DNA from: Methanosarcinales archaeon
Lineage (GTDB): Archaea > Halobacteriota > Methanosarcinia > Methanosarcinales > Methanocomedenaceae
Assembly (NCBI GenBank): GCA_030638625.1
Contig: DAOWEE010000246.1
Coordinates: forward strand, 1 to 5,280
Direction: 5' to 3'
Length of the DNA stretch: 5,280 nucleotides
The position numbers and the translations under genes are program-made. Shown here piece after piece: positions 1-4,628 of this stretch. The notes below the pieces were generated by a model. That model was not told where the DNA came from. It saw only the letters and a list, made by a program, of their open reading frames with translations, and ran no database searches. Position 1 is the stretch's first letter. The number at the start of each line of letters is the position of its first letter.

Positions 1-1
1 T

Positions 2-133
2 ACTGTAAAGGACCTGTTTGTGATTGAAGGGCATGTTTCCACTGAAACAGGTGAATTAATGAACCTGACAACCGGACAGGTGATGGAGAGCCAGTATGAT
101 AAAAAAACATGTGCATCCACAGTATGCCATTAG
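2..133 (+). CDS. Possible C-terminal end of an unidentified upstream gene (5' partial)
   Basis: Frame 2 is open from the left edge to a TAG at 131-133, giving 43 codons; the other two forward frames stop within the first 30 bases. The peptide reads TVKDLFVIEGHVSTETGELM at its start, is mixed polar and hydrophobic, and ends in CASTVCH. I do not recognise a family. If real, it overlaps the start of the thioredoxin-CcdA gene by 38 bp and contains that gene's ribosome binding site, which would suggest translational coupling in one operon. An overlap this long is unusual. The stretch also holds an 8 bp perfect inverted repeat (12-19 with 45-52), so a non-coding or regulatory reading is possible. 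Only the missing sequence to the left can decide. Confidence 0.4.
   Translation, partial: TVKDLFVIEGHVSTETGELMNLTTGQVMESQYDKKTCASTVCH
85..88 (+). promoter_or_regulatory. Ribosome binding site of the thioredoxin-CcdA gene
   Basis: GGAG lies 7 nt before the ATG at 96. It supports that start rather than the in-frame GTG at 111, and it keeps the basic residues (IKKH) in front of the hydrophobic leader segment. Confidence 0.7.
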
Positions 134-1223
134 TAGTCTGGCTGTTATCATTACAGTATTATTTCTATTTTTATTCATAGTTCCTTCAGCCGGGCAGCCT
201 GAATTAGTCGAGATTGAGTATTTTTACGAGGTTGGCTGCTCCAAATGTGCACGGACGTCCCCGGTGCTGGACGATGTTGCTGGCCGGTACACTAATGTGA
301 CAGTGTATGAATACGAGATTTTAGCACAATATGACGGTGTCGCAGGATACGACCGCATGAAGGTATATGGGGTGTACACTGTACCGGTAATTGTTATCAA
401 CCGCCAGATACTCATCACGTACCCTGATTATAAGGGCAATGTAAGTTTGCTGGAAACGTTGCTGGTGGATGGTATTGAAAATGCCCCCCCGTTGACTGAT
501 AATGTTTCATCTCAGCCCGCTGCCGGATCTGATACATTGCCTGAACTGTCTCTGGTGGTGGTGTTAATTGCCGGCCTGCTTGCGGGTTTCAATCCATGCC
601 TGCTTGCAGTGATGGCGTTTATGGCTTCTATCACATTATCGTCAAAGGGAAACCGCCGCGACCTGGTGACTATAGTGGTGGGTTTTTGTGCAGGTATATT
701 CGTAGTGTATATGGTCGTAGGGATGGGCCTGCTTGGTATCGTGAAACAGTATCCTGAAATCCAGGAAGTTATCACATCGTTTTTGTTAATATTAATAGGA
801 CTGCTGGGTTTGTGGCATTTCTATGATGCTTATTATATGAAGGTACATAACCGCTCGTCATTAAAGACTCCCCGCTCATTTACTAATTTAGCAAGGGGTG
901 TGGGTGGTAAGAACACTCTGTTAATATCTATTCTTGCAGGCGGTTTATTCTCAATGATAAAGGCACCCTGTGTAGGTGCGGTATATTTTGCCATACTGGA
1001 TATGTTGATTGGCAGGGGAGAAATTACCGAGGGCGCGGTGTATCTGGCAGTGTATAACCTGGGTGTGGTATTGCCGGTGCTTGCATTGGGTATATTGTTA
1101 GCGTTCGGATTAAGTCCTGAAAGAGTCGATGAATTGAGGGAAAGAAGGCGTATAGAGATACGGCTGGTGACCGGGGCAGTGCTGTTATTGGTTGTGCTGC
1201 TGATATACCTGAACATCATTTAG
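96..1223 (+). CDS. Thioredoxin-CcdA fusion, membrane thiol-disulfide reductase (DsbD/CcdA family)
   Basis: A 375-residue membrane protein with two modules. Residues 8-32 form a signal-anchor or signal peptide. A thioredoxin-like domain follows (about 37-125), with a CSKC redox motif at C48 and C51 and a cis-proline candidate at P97 (TVPV). After a polar linker (128-148) comes a CcdA-type domain with about six membrane segments (near 150-180, 190-213, 225-243, 275-303, 313-338 and 355-374). Its two hallmark cysteines are C168 in a NPC motif and C292 in an APC motif. In this family the membrane cysteine pair takes electrons from cytoplasmic thioredoxin and passes them to an extracytoplasmic thioredoxin domain, which reduces substrates such as apocytochrome c CXXCH thiols or scrambled disulfides. 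Here donor and acceptor domains are fused, thioredoxin first. The substrate is not shown by the sequence; c-type cytochrome maturation is an inference. It converges with the OB-fold gene across a 375 bp gap. Confidence 0.9.
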   Translation: MIKKHVHPQYAISSLAVIITVLFLFLFIVPSAGQPELVEIEYFYEVGCSKCARTSPVLDDVAGRYTNVTVYEYEILAQYDGVAGYDRMKVYGVYTVPVIVINRQILITYPDYKGNVSLLETLLVDGIENAPPLTDNVSSQPAAGSDTLPELSLVVVLIAGLLAGFNPCLLAVMAFMASITLSSKGNRRDLVTIVVGFCAGIFVVYMVVGMGLLGIVKQYPEIQEVITSFLLILIGLLGLWHFYDAYYMKVHNRSSLKTPRSFTNLARGVGGKNTLLISILAGGLFSMIKAPCVGAVYFAILDMLIGRGEITEGAVYLAVYNLGVVLPVLALGILLAFGLSPERVDELRERRRIEIRLVTGAVLLLVVLLIYLNII

Positions 1224-1267
1224 GCCGCCGTTCAGGTAATGATTTAATTATATTCATACTGCCAATA

Positions 1268-1282
1268 TTTTTATACTTTAAA
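1268..1282 (+). promoter_or_regulatory. TATA-like element in the convergent gap
   Basis: TTTTTATACTTTAAA is an AT-rich, archaeal TATA-like string about 25-30 bp before position 1300, just ahead of a region rich in inverted repeats. No clear purine-rich BRE precedes it. The T-run at 1268-1272 could instead act as a weak T-rich terminator for the upstream gene. It would place a transcription start near 1298-1302. Confidence 0.35.
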
Positions 1283-1299
1283 TCCAATTATAAAGCAAT

Positions 1300-1500
1300 C
1301 GTGTTGTATAGGTCCTTGCGTGAGTTATTGACAGAGTCTATCGATGATCGACAAGACAACCCCAACGCGGAATACGCGATATTGCCTGGCACAGAGGGTT
1401 ACTGGAGTAGACAACGGAATAGACCAGTGGGTGAAGCTCCGGAGTTAGTGCGTCAGGCAACAGCACACTTCCTTTTATTGCTGCCATCGACATTTTGCAT
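1300..1500 (+). ncRNA. Candidate structured non-coding RNA, family unknown
   Basis: The region contains a run of complementary segments that fold without crossing. Hairpin A pairs GTCT 1336-1339 with AGAC 1354-1357, and TCGA 1341-1344 with TCGA 1348-1351. Hairpin B is CGCG 1366-1369 with CGCG 1375-1378. Long stem C pairs TTGCCTG 1382-1388 with CAGGCAA 1454-1460, continuing GCAC 1389-1392 with GTGC 1448-1451 across a 2 nt bulge. Inside C, ACTGG 1401-1405 pairs with CCAGT 1424-1428, with two possible G-U pairs outside it. Hairpin F, CAGCA 1461-1465 with TGCTG 1479-1483, abuts stem C. A TATA-like element sits at the right distance upstream. I see none of the conserved motifs of RNase P RNA, SRP RNA or box C/D RNA, and no tRNA. 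A 73-codon GTG frame (1301-1522) crosses it but resembles no protein I know. Individual 4-7 bp stems occur by chance in a stretch this size, so this is a hypothesis. Confidence 0.3.
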
Positions 1501-1508
1501 TGAAATAA

Positions 1509-1559
1509 GTGTTGACTATTAGTGTTGACTATTAGTATTGACGATTAGATTGACGATTA
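1509..1559. repeat. 13 bp tandem repeat, about four copies
   Basis: GTGTTGACTATTA occurs at 1509-1521 and again, identical, at 1522-1534. GTATTGACGATTA follows at 1535-1547 and GATTGACGATTA (one base shorter) at 1548-1559. The shared core is TTGAC(T/G)ATTA. There is no spacer between units, so this is a short slippage-type array and not a CRISPR. It lies in the gap between convergent genes, beyond the stop codon of the OB-fold gene. Confidence 0.85.
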
Positions 1560-1579
1560 GCAAAGATGTCGGGGGTCGG

Positions 1580-1617
1580 CTATTCTAACACCCTGACGCT
1601 ACTCTAATATCCTGACA
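1580..1617. repeat. 19 bp tandem duplication covering a gene's stop codon
   Basis: CTATTCTAACACCCTGACG (1580-1598) is followed directly by CTACTCTAATATCCTGACA (1599-1617), identical at 15 of 19 positions. On the minus strand the 1599-1617 copy encodes the last residues (VRILE) and the TAG stop of the OB-fold gene. The 1580-1598 copy lies just past the stop and is out of phase with it. It is a local duplication that has since diverged. Confidence 0.75.
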
Positions 1618-1979
1618 TCACCGGACTGTTCCACCACAATCTCTTTCTCGCCTTCATATTCATCCAGGATACCCGTGACTTCCACTGTATCTGTCACATG
1701 AACGGAATCATTGACTACTGACGCACCGTAATTCCTGTTTACGAACACCTTGACCAGACTCCCCTTGCAGTCCACAGTCAATATCAAGTGGTCACCTGTG
1801 AAGGTTCCCCTTTTGTCTACCACCTGACCGTGCAGTATAACCTTATCACCAATATTGGAATGGTCAGAATATTCAGACGGGGCAGAACCGCCTGCAATGA
1901 AACCAAAATATGCGATAACAATCACCAGGAAGGACATAACCATCAGGACGACGGTTATCTTTTCTTCCTTTTGCAGCAT
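1599..1979 (-). CDS. Membrane-anchored OB-fold protein
   Basis: A 126-residue protein with one N-terminal membrane segment (about 9-30) after a short charged start (MLQKEEK). A small beta-rich domain (about 43-124) is predicted to lie outside the membrane. Its pattern IGDKVILHGQV, a second strand near 64-70, KVFV at 77-80, the TDTVEVTGIL turn and strand (96-105) and a final IVVEQSGDVRIL fits a five-stranded OB fold. OB-fold proteins bind nucleic acids, sugars, peptides or cofactors; the ligand here cannot be read. The histidine motif expected of the haem chaperone CcmE near the domain end is absent. The start is supported by GGAG (1988-1991) 8 nt upstream. It follows the FKBP lipoprotein gene by 18 bp and is probably cotranscribed with it, suggesting a shared job at the outer face of the membrane. 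Its 3' end lies in a duplicated 19 bp segment. Confidence 0.75.
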   Translation of the reverse strand: MLQKEEKITVVLMVMSFLVIVIAYFGFIAGGSAPSEYSDHSNIGDKVILHGQVVDKRGTFTGDHLILTVDCKGSLVKVFVNRNYGASVVNDSVHVTDTVEVTGILDEYEGEKEIVVEQSGDVRILE

Positions 1980-1997
1980 CGCATGTGCTCCAATCGT

Positions 1998-2609
1998 CTA
2001 TGTGTCCCGCTGGATGGACAGGACGGTTGTTTCTAAGAAAATGGTTTTTCCTGTATATACATAGTTGAAATCTACAAATAAGTGGGTCTCATTGACCTGC
2101 AGGACTTTTCCTTTCATAAATGGGTCGGGCATTGTGAGGTTAGTGTACTTATTCAAGGCTGTGCTATCCAGAGCAATCTGGGTTCCAACTTCCGGGATAG
2201 CTCCGCCGAAATTTGTTTTGACATCAGATATGGGTAATGAGATGAACAGTTCTTCTACAGGCATTCCAGATCCCTTTTCGGCTGGAATCTTTATAATCCG
2301 GGTTTCATTTAGGGTCATACCTATTATTCCCTCGTGAAGTCCCTGATAGACGTTCTCATCAACACCCACCGTGAACATGAGTGGCCGGTAAATGTTGCCA
2401 TATACATATAGCTTCTCTTGTTTTGCTAAGTCAATATCACTGGTCATAACAACGGTATCGTCACCGAGCCGACCTGTATAGTTTATAGATACCGTATCAC
2501 CCTGCTGTACCGTCACATCTTCTTCAGGAGTATCTTGCTGGGTGCATCCGCTAACAAGCACCAGAACCATAACCGTCAGAAATACCAAAACTTTTTTAAT
2601 CAAACCCAT
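1998..2609 (-). CDS. FKBP-type peptidyl-prolyl isomerase-like lipoprotein
   Basis: A 203-residue exported protein. Residues 1-22 form a lipoprotein signal peptide ending in the lipobox VSGC, so C22 is the likely lipidated residue that holds it on the outer face of the membrane. An FKBP domain starts near 34: QQGDTVSINYTGRL, the strand PLMFTVG (76-82), VYQGLHEGIIGMTLNE (87-102) and IIKIPAEKGSG (105-115). The C-terminal stretch GKVLQV (167-172) and FVDFNYVYTGKT (178-189) match the insert-in-flap segment and DFNxxxxGK signature of long archaeal or SlyD-like FKBPs, which isomerise prolyl bonds and chaperone unfolded chains. The usual FDSS active-site stretch reads VMTSD and the usual YG after IPPE reads SG, so catalysis may be weak and chaperoning the main role. 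The ATG has GGAGG only 2 nt upstream; a TTG at codon 3 (2601-2603) would have 8 nt spacing and gives the same mature protein. It lies 48 bp downstream of ilvD and 18 bp upstream of the OB-fold gene. Confidence 0.85.
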   Translation of the reverse strand: MGLIKKVLVFLTVMVLVLVSGCTQQDTPEEDVTVQQGDTVSINYTGRLGDDTVVMTSDIDLAKQEKLYVYGNIYRPLMFTVGVDENVYQGLHEGIIGMTLNETRIIKIPAEKGSGMPVEELFISLPISDVKTNFGGAIPEVGTQIALDSTALNKYTNLTMPDPFMKGKVLQVNETHLFVDFNYVYTGKTIFLETTVLSIQRDT

Positions 2610-2611
2610 AT

Positions 2612-2616
2612 CCTCC
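2612..2616 (-). promoter_or_regulatory. Ribosome binding site of the FKBP gene, ambiguous start
   Basis: A full GGAGG on the minus strand sits 2 nt from the ATG (2607-2609) but 8 nt from an in-frame TTG (2601-2603). The longer spacing is closer to normal. An in-frame TAA at 2619-2621 rules out any longer start. The choice changes only the first two residues of the signal peptide. Confidence 0.55.
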
Positions 2617-2632
2617 CGTTATGCTAACATGG

Positions 2633-2642
2633 AATAAATATG
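2633..2642 (-). promoter_or_regulatory. Possible TATA box for the FKBP and OB-fold genes
   Basis: On the minus strand CATATTTATT lies in the 48 bp gap after the ilvD stop. Its centre is about 26 bp from position 2611, which would start transcription almost at the FKBP ATG. That fits poorly with the GGAGG lying at the same place, so the pair may instead be cotranscribed with ilvD. Confidence 0.3.
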
Positions 2643-2657
2643 TTGAGGACAGTGTCT

Positions 2658-4328
2658 TTATTCCAGGACACTTCCCCGTGAAGCCGTACCAACCGACTTC
2701 TGGTACCTGGCAAGGTAACCTTTTGTGACAGTAGATTCCGGTTTTTGCCACCTGGATTGTCTCTCTTGCAACATAGCGGCCGGTACATCTATGTTCAATA
2801 TCCTGTTTGGAATATCTATTTGGATAGTATCGCCTTCCTCCACCAGTGCGATGGGCCCGCCGCGAGCAGCTTCAGGTGTCACGTGCCCGATACATGGCCC
2901 CCGGGTGCCTCCAGAGAATCTGCCGTCTGTTATGAGTGCGACCGATTCAATCAGTCCCATCCCGGCAATGGCAGATGTGGGTGAGAGCATCTCCCTCATA
3001 CCAGGCCCGCCCATGGGACCTTCATAGCGTATGATGAGTACGTCACCTGCTTTTACCTTGCCGTCCATGATGGCATGCATGGTTTCTTCCTCGCTGTTGA
3101 ACACCCGTGCAGGGCCGGAATGTACCATCATATCAGGATGAACTGCAGACTGTTTTATGACCGACCCGTCAGGGGAAAGGCTTCCCTTCAATATTGCTAT
3201 CCCGCCCTCCGGATGTGCGGGGTTGTCCAGGGTCTTGATAATCTCGGCATTGGTCCTTGGATTAACCGGTACGAAGGTACTCAGGTTCTGGCCCAATGTC
3301 TGGCCTGTTATGGTCATTGCATCAAGGTCAAGCATATCACCCAGGCGGTGCATGACAGCAGGTACGCCACCAGCACGTTCCAGGTCAAGCAGGAAATGAT
3401 TCCCTCCCGGCCTCAGGTTGGTGAGGTGCGGCGTGGTGCGGCTCAGCTCATCGAACCTCTCAAGCGGCAGTTCCAGACCGAACTCCCGGGCCATGGCAGG
3501 CAGATGCAGTGTCGTGTTGGTACTGCCTCCGATGGCCATATCCACCATGATGGCATTATCAAAGGCCTGCTTCGTCACTATCTGGCGGGGTGTTATGTCC
3601 TTCTCAACCAGTTCCATTATCTTCATACCTGTTTCTTTGGCCAGCCTGAACTTCCTTGCATCCACGGCATGGGCGGTACCGCAACCAGGCAGGCTCATGC
3701 CAAGCGCCTCAATGACACAGGCCATGGTGTTGGCGGTGAACAGACCGGCACATGAACCTGCACCGCAGCATGAATAATCTTCCAGTATCTTGAGTTTTTC
3801 ATCTGTGATGTTGTTGTTCTGCCGCTCACCCACACCTTCAAACACCGATATAAGGTCCCGTTCCTCATCATCCACGAACCCGGGCAGCATTGGCCCGCCA
3901 GTTACTACAGCTGTCGGGATGTCAAGCCGTCCGACAGCCATGAGATGGCCGGGCACTATCTTGTCGCAGGTTGGTATCATTACCATGCCGTCAAAGCGGT
4001 GTGCCTGTACCATCAGCTCGATGGTGTCTGCAATGAGTTCCCTGCTGGGCAGTGAATTTTTCATGCCTTCATGGCCCATGGCTATGCCATCACAGATACC
4101 TATGGTCGAGAATTCAAAGGGCACGCCTCCGGCCAGCCTGATACCGGCTTTAACGGCGTCTGCCATCTTATCCAGGTGGATGTGGCCGGGTATCACTTCG
4201 TTCCATGAATTGACCACGCCTATGAACGGGCGGTCCATTTCATAATCTGTCAAACCAACGGCTTTGAGCAGTGAGCGGTGTGGGGCCCGCTCCAGTCCTT
4301 TTGTGACTTCATCGCTTCTGAGTTTCAT
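2658..4328 (-). CDS. ilvD: Dihydroxy-acid dehydratase
   Basis: This cytoplasmic Fe-S enzyme removes water from 2,3-dihydroxy-isovalerate and 2,3-dihydroxy-3-methylvalerate to give the 2-oxo acids for valine, leucine and isoleucine. Starting at the ATG at 4328 it has 556 residues, usual for the family. Signatures in order: RAPHRSLLKAVG near the N-terminus; NSWNEVIPGHIHL (about 40-52); ICDGIAMGHEG with D80; TCDK with C121 and the metal and carbamyl-lysine candidates D122 and K123; CCGAGSCAG with cluster cysteine C193, followed by TANTMAC; GGSTNT; and GRFSGGTRG with the catalytic serine S472. G48 stands in PGH where [2Fe-2S] members have cysteine, which resembles the [4Fe-4S] E. coli type. The reading frame extends to a TTG at 4373, but that codon sits in the TATA box. 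The 4328 ATG has GGAG 7 nt upstream and gives the conserved MKLRSDEV start. No other ilv gene is adjacent. Confidence 0.97.
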   Translation of the reverse strand: MKLRSDEVTKGLERAPHRSLLKAVGLTDYEMDRPFIGVVNSWNEVIPGHIHLDKMADAVKAGIRLAGGVPFEFSTIGICDGIAMGHEGMKNSLPSRELIADTIELMVQAHRFDGMVMIPTCDKIVPGHLMAVGRLDIPTAVVTGGPMLPGFVDDEERDLISVFEGVGERQNNNITDEKLKILEDYSCCGAGSCAGLFTANTMACVIEALGMSLPGCGTAHAVDARKFRLAKETGMKIMELVEKDITPRQIVTKQAFDNAIMVDMAIGGSTNTTLHLPAMAREFGLELPLERFDELSRTTPHLTNLRPGGNHFLLDLERAGGVPAVMHRLGDMLDLDAMTITGQTLGQNLSTFVPVNPRTNAEIIKTLDNPAHPEGGIAILKGSLSPDGSVIKQSAVHPDMMVHSGPARVFNSEEETMHAIMDGKVKAGDVLIIRYEGPMGGPGMREMLSPTSAIAGMGLIESVALITDGRFSGGTRGPCIGHVTPEAARGGPIALVEEGDTIQIDIPNRILNIDVPAAMLQERQSRWQKPESTVTKGYLARYQKSVGTASRGSVLE

Positions 4329-4335
4329 TTTGAAT

Positions 4336-4339
4336 CTCC
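4336..4339 (-). promoter_or_regulatory. Ribosome binding site that fixes the ilvD start
   Basis: GGAG on the minus strand, 7 nt before the ATG at 4328. It decides in favour of this start over the in-frame TTG at 4373, which has no such site. Confidence 0.75.
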
Positions 4340-4370
4340 AATTTTTTGTGATATTAAGTTCTAATGATTG

Positions 4371-4381
4371 CAATATATTTG
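4371..4381 (-). promoter_or_regulatory. TATA box of ilvD
   Basis: CAAATATATTG on the minus strand contains a good archaeal TATA core (4373-4380). Transcription would begin about 26 bp downstream, near 4351, giving a leader of about 23 nt that contains the GGAG site. A second AT-rich string, AGTATAAATAA (4399-4409, minus), is a less well placed alternative. Confidence 0.55.
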
Positions 4382-4628
4382 AGCATATATTACGGAGGTT
4401 ATTTATACTGTATTCGATGGAAAGATTATTTGTTAATGTAGTATTAGATGCACTGGCAATTTATGCTGGATTTGCGAACAAGGTGAAGAGTTTGTTGATA
4501 TGGGATTGGTTGTTAATAATGCTATTCCGTTAATGTGATGGTATATGGAGACTTACTCCGAGCAATTTGCAATGTGGCCTAAATGAAATGCGATGAAGGG
4601 TATTTTAATCCTATGAATTAAAGATGTA

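Larger units (their letters stand above)
4329..4628. other. AT-rich spacer between divergent genes
   Basis: About 300 bp without a convincing gene. The ilvD leader and promoter take up the first 50 or so. On the plus strand TTATTTATAC (4399-4408) is TATA-like, and a GGAGG at 4394-4398 has no start codon at a useful distance. An ATG frame at 4417-4533 would encode 38 residues (MERLFVNVVL, ending IWDWLLIMLFR), but it has no ribosome binding site and no family I recognise. TATTTTAATC (4601-4610) is a weak TATA candidate for the downstream membrane protein. No strong repeat or RNA fold was seen. Confidence 0.5.

Noticed and set aside
1301..1522. 73-codon plus-strand frame starting with GTG in the convergent gap
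   Set aside because: No ribosome binding site, no recognisable family, ends inside the 13 bp repeats and overlaps the candidate RNA fold. A leaderless small protein starting at the predicted transcription start is not excluded.
1301..1522. Possible decayed tail of a transposase such as TnpB, suggested by the structured 3' character
   Set aside because: No zinc-finger cysteines, no RuvC motif and no element ends can be seen; the resemblance is impressionistic only.
1509..1617. CRISPR-like repeats
   Set aside because: The units are 13 and 19 bp, directly abutting with no unique spacers, and no cas gene is present.
1599..1979. Identification of the OB-fold protein as the haem chaperone CcmE
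   Set aside because: Size and topology are similar, but the conserved histidine motif of CcmE near the domain end is missing.
3075..3755. 226-codon plus-strand frame opposite ilvD
   Set aside because: It lies wholly antisense to a highly conserved enzyme, lacks a ribosome binding site, and its composition looks like a reverse-strand shadow.
4329..4373. N-terminal extension of IlvD from the TTG at 4373
   Set aside because: The TTG lies in the TATA box, has no ribosome binding site, and the added residues are not typical of the family.
4417..4533. 38-codon hydrophobic frame in the divergent spacer
   Set aside because: AT-rich sequence readily gives hydrophobic frames; there is no suitable ribosome binding site and no recognisable similarity.
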